This document shows positions 46,918 through 61,129 of a stretch of DNA of 64,000 nucleotides, one piece after another; the stretch's first letter is position 1; every line of letters begins with the position of its first letter. Under the pieces are notes generated by a model. The model saw only the letters and a list, made by a program, of their open reading frames with translations. It had not been told where the DNA came from and searched no databases. Position numbers and translations under genes: made by a program. This DNA comes from Primula veris (taxonomy: Eukaryota; Streptophyta; Magnoliopsida; Ericales; Primulaceae). Location: positions 7,571,501 to 7,635,500 of the forward strand of contig OY821741.1 in the NCBI GenBank assembly GCA_963682055.1. Direction: 5' to 3'.

Positions 46918-48586
46918 TTCATTTTGTTAATTTTAAAGTAATGTATCAATGAAATCATTGCTCTTTTTTAGGCTTTCTTATGTTCACCGGGAACTCAAAT
47001 TTGTAGAAATGAGTTTCTGGCTTTCTTTTTTGTTCTTCAGAAGCTTATGCAGAAGAAGGATCATATTTACATGTATCCATCAGGGAAATAAACATGTTTG
47101 GTTTTCTGTGTATTAACACAAATAAGATCATTCTAGGCCATTGCAATGGAAATACTTACTTTTATGTACATGTCCTCAATTATCCGCAAAAGGAAACATT
47201 GTGTGTTGTTTCATTCATATGGATTCTACCTCATCCCTCTTAGTTTATTCATGACACCTTTTGAGATCCATCGTGTTTTTCCACTTTCCAATGTGGCGCT
47301 ATGGAATACCAAATTCCAGAGAAGAAAACATATATGGAGGTGATTTTCCATGTTTAATCACCTAGCGAATAATAGTCGTTTAGTTAATTAAACCATGTAA
47401 AATCTAGATTTAAAACTGTCTTACCTTTGGTGATTTCATTACTAGTATAGCTCTTTTTACAGAAAGCTCTATTAGGAGCCAATTTCTGTTCGCATGGTCT
47501 GTATGCATTCCGAAGGAATGGTGCGTACTTATTTTAGGTTGTCTGCATCAATTACAGCAGATAAGATATTGCACAGAAATTTTCTGTAATTACTCGTTTC
47601 TCTTACTTGAATGGTAACAAATTTACTATCACAATGTTATGAGCACAGGACACTCTGCACCCCACCTCAACTGAGACTTGCTAGGTTTTCCATGGCTCCA
47701 CAGATTTATGGTTCAAACTTCAACATGCTTGCAAGTTTTTTTTTTTCTTTTTTAAATTCAATATAGTCGATAAACCAAAATCAAAATCCATAAAGTAAAG
47801 GAAAAACAACAATATACTAGTAACTCAGGATAAATAGATGTCACTCACTAATATTCACAGCAAGATGTTGGCTAGCATAGCAACAAACGACTAGGAAAGC
47901 TTCTTAAAAACTAATTTTGAAGAGTTAGGAAATCGAAAAACTTTTGTATCTAAAACATGTCCTGCTGTGTGACATAACACTTGCTCGGACACCACGCAGA
48001 ATATATATAAGATTTGACGGACATGAAAATCAATCTTAAACATGAAAACGTCAAACAGAAATTTCAACTAGCCCTTGGTTACACATTTTAAATAAAGCCT
48101 TAACATTTCTTTTAAGTCTATAAGTTTAAATATAATGAAATCTTATGCAACCCAATGAATTCTGATATGATTAACCTAAGTAAACAAGCCTCACAAAAAT
48201 AAGCAGAAGTTGGATGGTAAATACTGTAGACAAGAAAAACAATGAAATCAAAATAAAGAAAGCCCCTTCACCACTAAAGATCAGCACAAACATACTGGAA
48301 TACTTGAAATGAGATGCAAACATTATCCAAATTTAAGGTCGCAATACTATCTTTTCGAGATTGAGTTCCAGAAATACCAACTAACAAATTTACAAAATAA
48401 ACATAGCAAACCTAACAGAAAGTTTTGACTGTCTAGAACTGTAGTCTTCAAAACATTAAGATTCCAACATAATCACATCTTCATGTTGATGCATTAATAC
48501 CATAAAAGCACGATATATAGTCTTTCTGCAAATAAAAATTCTTTAAAATCATAACCAACCAGAATAGCACACAGGTCCTTCAACTT
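46918..48586. other. 3' flanks of two converging genes
   Basis: The 190-aa gene (+) and the RCD1-like gene (-) end here. No gene was recognised. A plus frame at 47146-47343 has no known motif. Confidence 0.5.
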
Positions 48587-51500
48587 TCAGACCCTGTTTA
48601 CAACTGAGTTACTTCCAACTTCGGGCATAACCTGCCAGCAGGAGTCACATCATGGACATAATGTTAGCATTTTTCAACTGTAAAAGAACTTGGACGACAA
48701 TAATCAAGAGACTATATCAAAACACAAAGACTCTCCTCACTCTCATTTTCCTAAATCAACAATTCATCCACAAGTAATTTAAAGCAAGATCATCTTAACT
48801 CTGATTAGACAAATCATGAGAAAAATTGAGACCAACAAAGAGAATAAACAATATTATACATGCAACAATTTGTCATATATTCTTCGAGCCTTAACATCCA
48901 CGTCCTTCATTGACCAGAAAAGTAAAGAAACAACAAAAAAGAGAAACAGAAAGTGGAAAAAGTAAAAAGAGGACAATCTTAAACATGCAACCAAAGGATA
49001 GACAGTTGAAACATACAAAAGGCCACAAATAGTGTAAAAGCACATAAATAGAAAATGAGAAAAAATCATAACATTAAGCTACACGTCGAACTGGACTTAC
49101 TAAATAAAGTTCCCATATGAATACTCGGCGAGTAACAATATGTAAATATGTCTGTCCAAATTTATAAAATACTTAAAAAGAGTTTCATATTGGTTTTCTT
49201 TACAAAGACCTAAGTTCTTAATATTTAAGTAAAAAACCTCGAGTGTCACCGTGAGCAAGACAATATCTAACATATGTGGCAGGTCTGAGAGGGAACATGT
49301 GAAAAAACCTTACTAATAAAAGCCGTGTAAAAATTCATAAATTACCTTGTCAGCACCATTTTCAGTTTTTTCAACAAATTGCTTAGACTCATTGGACCCC
49401 TTCTCCTGACAAAAAGACCAGACAAAGTTAACTTTACTAATCAAACTTAACATTCAGCCAAACATGGGAAAATAAACAATATTACAACTGCTGATGACTA
49501 CAGGGAGTAGAAATTATATTGTTTGGGCAAAAAACATGGTTACTTGATAAATGTGATTCATTTACAAATAAAGCAATAAACAAAAACAGGCTTTCATGAA
49601 AATTTCTAATATTGCAGAACGGTAATTTAAATGCATAACATTGCTGTATGATAATGACAATTCAAAGATCAAAACAATTCTTACGAACTCCAAAGGACAC
49701 CACACAAAAATTGTTACTTAAATTGTTTCCTATTTACCTTAAGAGTGTGTCCGTAACTTCTATAACTTAATATTTAGTGACCCCTAACTTATTTCTGTAT
49801 GATAATGAAAATTCAAAAATCAAAACAGTCCTTACGAACTCCAAAAGACGATACAAAAAATTGTTACTTAAATTGTTTCCAATTATGTTAAAAATGTGTC
49901 CGCAACTTCTCTAACTTAATAATTAGTGAACACCCCTAACTTCTAACAGGTACAACTTCAAACATTTTGAGTCATAATAGCTATAACTAATAAATCTAGA
50001 ATTTATAAGTTAATAAACATTGAAAGAGAGTAACTCAACTAACACTTTTTTGAACAAACAGTGTTTCAAGTACAAATGAAAACAAGTACAGTCCACAAGC
50101 AGCAAATCCTAGACTAAAGTAGACCAGGAACAATGCCATCGGCCTTTGACATGACTGATCCTTTTTGTACCAATCAAATTCCTTGATTAATTTTTTTTTA
50201 TATTTTTTTACAGTTTTCTCAATTTTCGTTAAGGAGAATAAATAAAATACGCACTTGTGACCTTTGATGCCTTTTATGACTTGTTTGTCCCCAGCATTAT
50301 GGTACTTTAGACTCAATATTTACCATGTTACTAATTCTGGAACCTTATTGAATAAGGAAAATTTTCAGATTTACAAAATCAAATAGGAGGGGAGTAACAG
50401 TAGACCTTGCAGAAGTAATCGGAAAAAGAAAAAATAAAGCCACTTTAGACTCAATATTTACCATGTTACTAATTCTGAAACCTTATTAAATAAGCGAATT
50501 TTTCAGGTTTACAAAATGAAATAGGAGGGGAGTAACAGTAGACCTTGCAAAAGTAATCGGCAAAAGAAAAATTAAAGGTATTTCTTCCTCTACTCGGAGA
50601 GGAACTCTAATAATACTATAATGTAAGATGTGCACATAAATCGTAACCTAGTGAATCTAACTATGAAATATCAACATATGTAGTGTTACTTGTAATACTA
50701 AACACTTGGCAGCTCTTCCCTAGAAATTTCTCAAAAGAATAAAAAAAAAACTACCTTGCTATAGATGCTAGATATCGCAGCCTTTAACAAAGTGTCTCCA
50801 ACAATTAACCTCAATTTCGAAATAAAATCCTGCCGAATAATCTTCTTACTCTAATTTAAGAAAAAAAGGAAAAGAAGTAAGCAAAATTCTAATATAAGAA
50901 AAAAAACAAGACAACAATTAGAACAAAGAGGACATACTTTAAGCAATTCGTAATCATTTTGAAGCAGTTTCATTTTCTCTGGAGTAACATTACTAGACAA
51001 AGCTGCTAATAATATTGGCAAAGCAACCCAGGGGGATTTAGGACCCCTAGTAATGGTTGGACCTAAATTAGGAACCTTTTCTTGAACTTCCTCAACTGGA
51101 ACCTGGAGTGAAATTGTAAAAATAGAATGAATTGATCCGAGAACAAATTCTAAATCTGAAATAAAATCATTCAAATGCTCAAGAACAGACTCAACCAGAT
51201 ATGCAAAAATCTTAAGATTTCAATTTCGAGATTGAATCTTCATATAATATTACAAATAGTCCACTTAAAAAGAATGTAGATGAAATCCAAACATCACTTC
51301 TACCGAGAAATAATTGTTTTATACCAAATATTATTACATCAAGTTGATTCAACCCATAAACTTTCCATACGATACTATGAATAGACATCATGGGTCGAGT
51401 ACATCACTTTTAAATCGTCTTCTATTTGATTTTAATTTAAAATTCAATTCTTCAATGTTTACAACTACATAATTAAAATTTTGCTGAATAGAGATGCTTT

Positions 51501-54500
51501 CATTGCACTAATCATATATAAAATTCCTCATGTAAAAATGTCTTTTAAATTTTAAGTTTGGTGTGACTCTTGGAAAATGGCCTGAAGCCAATCAAACCCG
51601 ACAAAAGTATATTGTCATGTGTTGACTTAGTTTTTATATATCAAGGGAAAAAACACATAACACGGATAATACATAACCTTGTATTGCTCCAACATCCACC
51701 AATAACAATTAAGAATTATTTTTCTAATTCCTTCTTGAGACAAGTAGCAATGAGAATAAAGAATAGGAAACCACTTAAATGGTAACTCCCTGTGAAATCC
51801 GCTGCAAAAGGTTCATAAAAAAAGGAATCTAATACATCCATAAAAGGGAATACTCGACAGAAAAAGGCCATGCAACGAACGCATACAAAAGGAAGTGAAA
51901 TGATCCCTCACTAAAACCTACTAAAAATTATAATATATAACCTAAAATTTCACTCTAAGCATATCCAAATCGGTCATCATTAACATCCAGTAACAAAGAC
52001 TTAACTTATTAATTAATTACCAGTAAATTTAACTCGAGAAACTAGAAAATATAATCCCATAATTAGCTGCGCATAATGGTAAGTGAACACGAGTTTGCTG
52101 TAAATCAATTTGTTAAAACTTATTCTGTATTTATTATACTCCCTCTGTCCCAAATTGTAGGATACTTGTTCCTTTTTACGAAATTCCCGTTTCTTGGGAA
52201 ATTTCCACAAAGAAAGTCATCGCATAAGAAAGTTTGTAAAAAGAAAGCATGAAAGGTCTTAATTTACCTTTCCTACTATCAAGCTACTCATAGCAAAGAA
52301 CGCTCATATTTCCAATTTACTAAACAAATAGGAATCACATACAAAACAAAGCAGTAACTAAAAAAAGATAATTATAAATTAATGAACTTACTAACTGAGC
52401 TGGAGATGTAGCAAACTGCGAGTGGATTGGAGGTTCTGGAGAACGAGCAGTGACCCCTGAAATATCAAGCTTGTTCACATTTTTAGCTACAAAGCCTGCA
52501 AAATATAATTAGTACTAACCTTAATAATTTAAAGTTCAGGTAAATAATGGTTCTTGCATAAAAAAGTTAAGTAAAAAGTAATATAAAAAGGTTAATATCA
52601 TTTTTAGTGCCTCAATGCTGGTCCTTGTCTCACTTTTTATTCCTATACTTTTGTATTAATCAGTTCTACTTCTGAAATTTCCGAGCTGTCTATTTTTCAG
52701 CCCTTACCCAAACACTGGTTTTTTTCATTAACATAAAAGAATTACGAACTTTCAAAAGTATATTTTTTTTTTTCTATTAAATAACTTTTTGTATGCAAAC
52801 TTCTTGTCCTGTGACTATTTAGAATTTGATTAGATAGAAATGATATTGCCCTATAAGTGCATTATACACTGATTTTTGACAAACTAAATAACGGACTAAA
52901 ACAGCATAACCAAGAGGTATAGTAACAAGAGTGGGACACGAAACATAGTTTAGGGACTAAAAACAAAATTAATCGAAGATCAACAGATGGGGCATAATCA
53001 CTTGAATGCAACCAACTCAACCGGCACAGACCATGAGAACTTACTCGCAAGACACTTCGATGTACCGGATGGCATTAGTAAAGAAAACTTGAAATTATGC
53101 AAGTGAAGAATTTCAAGACATAAATCACCTGTTGTATCAGAGGAGATCTTGAAACTAACAGCATACTCGGGATAAATATGTGTATTCTTATTCATATTCC
53201 AAACTATGTAACGACTTGGACTTTTGAAGTCATCTACTCCACTATCAAAGCCCTCACCACTGGGATGAAACTCTTTAGATCCTTCCTTAACAAGTTCCAT
53301 GTTACCCATAATTACACGGCAAAAGACCATGTGCCGCACACCATTTTCGTCAATATCACAAGAAATAGCACTGGCAAACGTACAAGAAAGGAAAATGAGA
53401 GTGCGTGCAAGCAGTGTCTAAAAGAATCGAATATGCAATGAACCCTATTTTTACAGGGAAGACATAAGCAATTAAACTGGAAACAAACGAAGAAAATATA
53501 GTCGAATCCATAAGCAACTAAACTGGACACAAACAAAGAAATATAGTCAACAGTTAGTAGGAGCCTCAATATATATTAAGATCAACGGATGCAAAAACAT
53601 ACTCACCACTAACAAGTATATATTAATGAAAAGCATGACAACAATCAACACTAGATATGCTCCAGCAGAGATAAAAAAGAAAAAAAAATGTATATTTTAA
53701 TTCATCGACTATGGTGCTAAGTATGGCATCTATAGAGATCAAGTCAGGAGCTGAGGGCACATGTGACATTAATTGCCATGGCAGCCCCACAATTTACAAA
53801 AAACATATTTTTGGGAGGGTTTTTTTCCAGAAAATAAAAAAACAGTGTAGTTAGCAACCACTATAGACTAACACTTAGTTTTGGCAACTCCAGAATTTTG
53901 TCAAGGCTCCGCCTCTGAGACAAATACATACTAACCTGGCATCAAATACAAATAACTAACATGTACTTCTTTTTCCCTTTTCCTTTTTAAAAAAGAAAAG
54001 AAAACATTAAGTTCACCAAATGTGATAACTCTTGATCTTATTGCACAACTCCTAGATACAGCAACATGAAAAAAGTTCTGCTGCATCAGAAGGAGCCATT
54101 GTGAGGAATTGCCATTCTAGGAAAACATTTTGTTTGGTTCATAGATATATTTTAAAAGCGATGACAGCAATTTGTTTTAGCATAATTTGATTTATATTTA
54201 ACACAAATCAAACCGCAGCACTCAGCACCTTATGTTCAGTTACTGATAACGGCCTCAAAACAGTAGAATTTTAAAGTCTAAGATTAACAGGATAATCGGA
54301 TCATCAGAGAAATCAGCCAGAACGGGTTATAGAAACAGATTTACAACTGTAAGCTCAATATGAAAAGAACAAGTACCAAATGATCAAATTACGTTGAGAG
54401 CCGCAAAAAAAAAGTAGGAGAGGGGAAAAATGATGTGAAAGAACAAGATGACAAAAAAGTAGAATCAATGAACGAAATCGGTAGTTCTTTTTTTTTTATA

Positions 54501-55862
54501 AAGAAATGATAACGATCTTACAAGGATCCAGTATGTATATCTTATAAAAAATTAGTCCCTCATTCAACATAGGTTACTTTACAAATTAACTTAATTACTT
54601 CTTACCAGTCTGATAGAACTTTAAAAAAAAAAAATATGACAATCTAAACTACATCATTGGCTAGTATAGCTTATATAATGGTTAAAAATCTTTTATAAAT
54701 GGAGAAGTGTATGGCAAGTATCTTTAACAGATATAACAGAGAAAATAACAAATTACTTGCTTCCTTTACGTTAGCTTCTGGATCTGAATATACCTGCTCT
54801 CATGCACACGTTAAAATAAGAGACCTCCTATCAGGATTTGATGTCAATTTACCTCATCTGTTAACTGAATATTAATCTACAATACCTGTTAAATGTACAG
54901 TTTGCAGGTGAGAGATGAACACCAACACCATATTTTGTTTCAGATGTTTCAATATGCGCATAGGTTATTATTCTGGAAAGTGCTTCCTTAGTAGTCGAAA
55001 ACCAAGCATAACGAACATTTGCACTTCCACGATATTTATTGGTCATCTCTATCTGCTTATAGAACAGCTCTAATCTAGCTTGCATTAAAGGACTTGAGCC
55101 ACGATACAGTTCAACAATCTCCGCACCAGTAGATGAACTCATACCCATAAAAAATAATTTCCTTACACCGTCACAATCTAGATCCCCATATTCGATACCC
55201 GGCACATCAGCTTTCTCTCTCTTCTTAGACTCCCCAAAATCAGATGGTTTGGCACAACTATCCCCAACTTCCAAATCCCCACTGTAATTGTTAAATTTGG
55301 AGTGATTCGATTCTTTGACTTCAATCTCGAGTTGCAACCTGATATCCTGGTAGGCAGTTGGATTTGATTCTCTCGTATCACCAACAAATGTATCCGGAAA
55401 GAAACATTTGCCAAATTCGTCAATCCACGCCATAGACTGTTGATAACCTGTAACCGAATCTACCCTCACCATGTGAAGAAAATCTAAAATAAACTTGTGA
55501 CCATTATATTCCACCTCTATTGCTGCTTTTTTCACAAGCATGTCTTTCTTAACCAATGTCGCAAAATCAGGAGGAAAATCATTCCATTCACCATTTTGAT
55601 AAAACATCACACGTTGTGGGATCCCACTTCTTGTAAAATTGGAATAGTTTTTCAACAGAGATGTACCAAAGTTGTTCTTGGGTCCATCGAGCTTCCTCCT
55701 CTTCACGACCATATTAGTGGGAGAAATTGAGGTGGTACGTTTTGATGATATCTTCCGGCTGGCACTATTGACATACGTATCATAATGCGGCATTCGTTTT
55801 CTCTTTAGGTCAACTACAACTCTACGTCCATTACCCAATACCTTTACGTTCTTCGATTCCAT
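48587..55862 (-). CDS. RCD1: RCD1/SRO protein (WWE, PARP-like, RST), seven coding exons
   Basis: Exons are 54886-55862, 53129-53370, 52392-52495, 50938-51102, 50755-50850, 49346-49405 and 48587-48631. All have GT-AG borders with matching phases, giving 562 aa (Arabidopsis RCD1 is of similar size). MESKNVKV opens the protein, as in the family. Basic nuclear signals KRKR (21-24) and KRRK are followed by the WWE domain (about 80-160: RVMFYQNGEWNDFP, AWIDEFGKCFFP). The PARP-like domain is at about 255-400 (ANVRYAWF, YGVGVHLSPANC, CRVIMGNMEL, YIVWNMNKNTHIYPEY). The RST domain is at about 461-528 (PKSPWVALPILLAAL, FISKLRLIVGD). RCD1 proteins are catalytically inactive nuclear hubs that bind stress transcription factors through RST. 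The tail of 34 residues after RST is short. The open frame upstream of the ATG is leader. Confidence 0.92.
49647..49950. repeat. Tandem duplication in an RCD1 intron (about 150 bp units)
   Basis: Two adjacent units share TGTATGATAATGA, CTTACGAACTCCAAA and TTGTTACTTAAATTGTTTCC, at about 49647-49795 and 49796-49950. Confidence 0.85.
50300..50585. repeat. Tandem duplication in an RCD1 intron (about 142 bp units)
   Basis: Two nearly identical adjacent units both contain ACTTTAGACTCAATATTTAC and AATAGGAGGGGAGTAACAGT. They are young, with few differences. Confidence 0.9.
51103..52391 (-). other. RCD1 intron with a solo Stowaway-like end
   Basis: Intron between coding exons 3 and 4. TACTCCCTCTGTCCC at 52137-52151 matches the Stowaway-type terminal repeat, but no partner end was found. 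Confidence 0.5.
53371..54885 (-). other. RCD1 intron, nothing recognised
   Basis: Intron between coding exons 1 and 2, interrupting the PARP-like domain. No repeat or frame is supported. Confidence 0.55.
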
Positions 55863-58800
55863 TTTTACTAAATGAACCAATCCCTTGCCGCAACTTAAAA
55901 AACAGACGTTTGTTGATAACGATAATAAAAGAAGCAAGCTTAGCAGTGTTTCAGAGAAAGCGTGCCATTGATGTAAAGAGAATGAACTTTTTGCATTAAC
56001 ATCCACTACATCAAATACAATAAATAAAGTTAAAATGCACCCTATAAAAAGATTCAAGCAAAGAAAAAAATCCAAATACGTAACAATCACAAGATATTCA
56101 TTTTTGCAAGTGAGTTTAAGTGGCATAGTATACACGAGAAAAAACTAAACCTCCCAGCAACTGATATAAAGTTATTTAAAACGGCAAGCTGATAATACAA
56201 CAATATCTCAAGGCGGCAAATAAAGCTAAATATAGTTAAAACAAGAGGACGAATGGATCCCTGGTATATAAGTAGTAGTGAGAATACAGGCAATATAATC
56301 AAGAAGAAGGGAAATGTTGTAAAAAGCACCTACAAACTTAGCCTCCGTTTGTGCTATTCTTAAGTACTCCATATACTAAGAATCTAACAGTTTTGCATTT
56401 ATCTTCCACAAGGATGAGACTACCAAGACATATGGTTGAAGAAACCAAAGTTATTATTGTCTCAAAATATCCCCACATTATTTCAATAAAATTGAAAATG
56501 TCCAGATGCAGAATGCAGGCCCATGAAAATAACAGAAAATGCAAATTATATGCATTAAAAAGGAGTTTTACAGTAAAAGAGTATTTACTCCAAAAGTTCA
56601 ATTGAAACAGTTGAAGACACAATCATTTGAGAATAGTTATAATGATTACTTCACAATACTTTATTAATTTATCGTTTCAATTTTATCCGATGTCCCGAAG
56701 TGACTACATTCACTAAACTTTATTCAATAAAAACAATTCTGATTCAATGAACCATGTAAGTAAGCAAGAGTAAGAGACCATAAATTCTAGCTTAACTTAT
56801 GATTATCTAAAGTACATTTTTAGATGGCAGCATTACACATAAGCTACAGTACTATTGACGGGATTTCTTTGATTCGTTCTTCATAGGAATAGCATGTCGA
56901 AGTAAAGGTGGTAGTACCATGGGTCAAGAAAATTCCAAAAGTACTAATTCAAGATCCACAGTTATTGATAACTAGTCTCGATCTCAATAAAAATATAGTT
57001 CCGACATAATAACTATCCATTTTATTTTATTTAAAAGGAGCAATAAAAGGTAACACGTTTCTTCCCCTTCAGTAAAGGTACATCAACTGTAAAAATGCAA
57101 AAGTAACTACGTAATCTATAAAAAAATAACAAAAAAATCATAACCATCTGAAGCAAAACTTTTAGGTATTTGATCAAAGTTCAAAAGCAACATATAGTCG
57201 CAAACATGTGCAAGCTTTAGTTCCCTTAAATAGACCTATTGAATAAATATCCGAGCTATTCAGCAATACATATGTTTGATACGGCAACAATAAGAGAGTG
57301 GATGTGGATCCGGACCAACAGTTAATGTACGGAGTGAACATTCAAAGGATCCCATCTTTCAACAAGTGACACAATCTCAACAACTTAGGAAAAGCACATG
57401 TACAAGCAGGACTTACAGCCACACGAGGAAGATAATAGAAATCAAGGTATCATCAGTGGAGCTCACATTGCCCCCCTAACTTACTACAAGAACATATTTA
57501 ACCAAAACTTCCAGATTCCATAGGATCTATATTAAGATCATGACTCCTATTTATATACTAACATGTATAACGCAGTATCGAAAAAGGAATATCTTCTCAT
57601 AGTTATATCTTGTTTAAAAACTATCCTATTTAATCAGTTTTCCTTATTCTCGAGATGTATAGGTGTGTTGTTACTCATATATCAGGCTCTTTTGACTGAA
57701 TATTATAAAAAACTTCTTGGTGAATTTATGAAAAATACGGAGTAATAATTATTTAGATAATAGTAATAAACATTACTAGTGCATTTCTAAAAAGTAAAAT
57801 TAAATACTTTGATGTAATGGTAATAATGAAAAATGGCTTATTTAAAAAATGTCTGCAAGTAAAACAATACTTTTCGGTGGCGGAAGTAATGAAAAATATT
57901 TTCACACTGAAATTGCCATAAAAATAAAGGTATAAACCATTACCATCCCAAGCAAACTAGATGTTCATCAAGTTCCAAAAGCGTCATTAAGGCACATACA
58001 TACGCTCATACTCCAATTCCATAAAATAGACTCAATCAATTATTACAATTATGAGTCATTTAGTAATAAAAAGTCTTCAAAAACGAACCAACATTAATTA
58101 TTACTATCCAAAGTAGACATCAAAGAGATCCTTTCTTTAAACATGTGGCAAAAACTTAGCTTAAGTACTTGGTTTTGGAAAGAGTGACAGGCTGTAGATA
58201 TTGGTTGTCAACCGTTGAGATGATAATATACTAAATTGCCACCTCCATAACATGCCATAGTAAATTTTATACAAAACGACAACTACAAGTCTACAAGGTA
58301 AGACAAAAGACGTAAGAGGAAACCGCAGTTCTAAAAGGGGCATCGACCAGATTCAAAAAAATATAGATAGATACATGGAGAAAGCAAAAATGTATCCTAC
58401 GACATGCATAAATTTATCATTGGGGTCTTATATCTTAACTGCAAAGTTCAACATGATGAACACACAAGGTCAAAGACATAAATAGATAACCAGTAATTAC
58501 GATCATTTCAAAACATAAACATAAAAAAAAACGAATACAAAATGTGTAACGGACTATCATTCCGATAATTAAAAAACCCGATTTTCTTGTAATTTAAGTT
58601 TATTTGGGTAATCTGTATATAAAACCTAAAAGGAAGCTTCCAATCCCAGCTTGGAAAAGTAAAAAAAAAATGCTCGGCTTCACATCCAAATGCATACCAT
58701 CTTATAAGCAATAAACCAAATATACTGACTTGGAAACCATACCCAAACAAGCTTTGCAACTAAAACAAATAATGTTAAGTAGATACACTAATAAAACACA

Positions 58801-59254
58801 CCAAAATACTCTAAAATTTTAAAACAAACGGAGTGAACAAGTTATTAACTAATAATTTCCTACCTATTAAGTACCACATATACTCTCACATAACAAGAAA
58901 TCTTTTCTTAGCAGATGGTTGACCCCCTATGTTGCTAAATATTTCACTAAAATAAATCATACAATAGCTAAGATAATTTGGTAAAGCTTAATTTAAGTAG
59001 AAAGACAGAATTCACATACTTTACCAATTAAATAACGATTAATTAAAACACTTTAGGCGTTCACCCACCATCATCATGTTTACTGACCATCAGCATACCA
59101 CAAGCCAAAATAACATTACAAATAAGCCTATCCACGGGGCACAGCGTCGTGGGACAACTAGCTGTACGATAAAAACCGTGACTTTTGTAATAACTGAAAA
59201 ACTCACTAATTTTGTTTCGACCAAATATCCGTGGTACATGTACTAATATCCCTG

Positions 59255-59860
59255 ACGAGCCCTACATATTACACCATATAAACTCCAAACATAAGAGAAT
59301 TAGCATAGTACTAAACTTTTTGCGAAGAGATACGAAAACAACTATTGTAATTTAATCTTCCGTCAGTGATAAAAGCATAAGAATATCCCACTGTCCAAAT
59401 TATGCCCCAAAAAGCCCTACAAACTATATCATATGAATTCCAAACATAAAAGAATTGTCATAGTACTAAATTTTTGCCAAAAGATAGGGAAACAAATATT
59501 TTTATTTTATTTTTGAGTGGTGATAAAAGCATAAAAATATCTCACCATCCAAATTATACCTCGACAAGCCCTACAAACTATACCATATAAATTCCAAACA
59601 TAAAAGAATTGCCATAGTACTAAACTTTTTGCTAAAATATAGAGAAAAACTTTTGTAACTTTATTTTCAGATGGTGATAAAAGCATAAAAAAACCTCACC
59701 GTCCAAGTTATTCCCCGACAAGCCCTACATACTATACCATATAAACTCCAAACATAAAAAAATTTCCATAGTACTAAACTTTTTACCAAAAGATACGAAG
59801 AAATTATTGCTGTTCCATTTCACGGTGATGATATAAACATAAAAAATATCCCCAAATCGA
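59255..59860. repeat. 155-bp tandem repeats, about four units
   Basis: The phrases CCATATAAACTCCAAACATAA and CATAGTACTAAA recur with 154-155 bp spacing, and GGTGATAAAAGCATAAAAA recurs between them. Units differ at many positions, so the array is old. Confidence 0.85.
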
Positions 59861-60235
59861 TATTACACCCAATCAACCTCTACATACAACTACTTAAATT
59901 CTTAAGCTTTATCGTCATCATCAAACTATACCTTAATTTTAATTTAATCGTCGGTCCGCAGCTCTAATATTTTTTTTTTGCAATTCTTTCCTATCTAATG
60001 CTACTTCTTCATCAAAATCAACTTCAAAAGCATAAAAAACATATAAAACAACCTCCAAAGCAAAATTACATTCAATTAAGCTCTAAATACAACTGCTTAA
60101 AATGTTAAAAAATTATCGTCATCATCAAACTATGCCTTTAATCCCATCTTACTCGTCCATCCGCAACTCTCAAGATTTTCTTTCGCCGTTCGTTCCTATC
60201 TAATACTACCACTTCATCAAATTCAACTTCAAAAT
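59861..60235. repeat. Two diverged units of about 190 bp
   Basis: TATCGTCATCATCAAACTAT (59910 and 60113) and CCTATCTAATRCTAC (59989 and 60195) are shared, with spacing just over 200 bp. Confidence 0.75.
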
Positions 60236-60698
60236 TCCATTAACTAAAAAACTAAATAATAAAACTCTACCGGTCAGTGTATATTTTACACATAAATTTA
60301 TAAAAATAGTAATTTAGCCGCCCATATATTTTTTTATTTTTTGTCTGTTGAATTCCAGCACCTCTCATATACGAACCCTAACTCCGCCATTTATTTCAAT
60401 AATTAAAAAAACTAAACAATAAAATTATTATTAACTTATTCCAAGTCATGATCCCAAAAACTAAAAAGCGCGGAATTGTCAACGAATTGCATGTAACCTA
60501 GTTTTAAATCATCAAAAAATAAAAAATAAAACCTAACAATAATTCGAAATCTCATATATTTAGAGATCTGTAAATTCTCTGACCTGCAAATAAAGCGAAA
60601 TAAAACTACCAAACCAATAAATTCACACACAAATATACACATATATGTATGTATATATATATACATATATAACAATAATATATAGATTTTAATAATAC

Positions 60699-60810
60699 CT
60701 GTATTGATTTGGGGGAGAGAGAGAGAGAGAGAGATAATATTTTTATTTTTATTTATTTTTACTTATTTTTTATTTTTCTATAACAGCGATTTTTAAAACC
60801 CTAAATAAAA
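60699..60810 (-). promoter_or_regulatory. Probable RCD1 first noncoding exon and promoter
   Basis: Read on the minus strand: a telo-box-like TTTAGGGTTTT (about 60795-60806), AT-rich DNA, a (CT)n run (60714-60735) and then the donor CAATACAG|GTATTA. Telo boxes with a CT-rich leader are common in broadly expressed plant genes. No transcript evidence is available. Confidence 0.4.
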
Positions 60811-60911
60811 AAAGTCTAATGGGAGACTAAGCCGCCATTAATTAATTTAATTGTATATAGCTCCCCTAAGTATATTTATTTTGTAAAAGACTCTCTAGAT
60901 TTGAAAAGGAA

Positions 60912-61052
60912 GCACGGTAGCTGACTCTGGGTCAGAGTGACTCAGAGTCCACAACCATTGAATATTGCTATAGTTAAAATATGAAATGTACTGTAGCAAT
61001 ATCCAATGGCTGTGAACTCAGAGTCAAGGTGACTGGAGTCACTACAATGTGC
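60912..61052. mobile_element. Small palindromic MITE
   Basis: The arms GCACGGTAGCTGACTC and GAGTCACTACAATGTGC are imperfect inverted repeats. The stem continues through ACTCAGAGT and CCATTGAATATTGCTATAG / CTGTAGCAATATCCAATGG. The duplicate at 61531-61690 lacks it (GAAAACTGTGCAGTTGACC), giving an empty-site comparison. Confidence 0.8.
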
Positions 61053-61129
61053 AGTTGACCCCAATGTACTTATTTTGGATTTAGCAAATTATCACACGGT
61101 GTTCATTGTTTTATGCTCAATGATACGAT

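Larger units (their letters stand above)
55863..60698 (-). other. Probable 5' UTR and 5' UTR intron of RCD1
   Basis: No other gene is visible between the RCD1 start codon and a promoter-like region at 60.7-60.8 kb. The donor-like CAATACAG|GTATTA lies at 60699/60698, and a possible acceptor TTGCGGCAAG is about 20 bp upstream of the ATG. A Stowaway-like end TACGGAGTA is at 57736. The extent is inferred. Confidence 0.4.

Noticed and set aside
55863..56135. 92-residue N-terminal extension of the RCD1 frame
   Set aside because: Family similarity begins at MESKNVKV; the upstream part is membrane-like low-quality translation and probably leader or intron.
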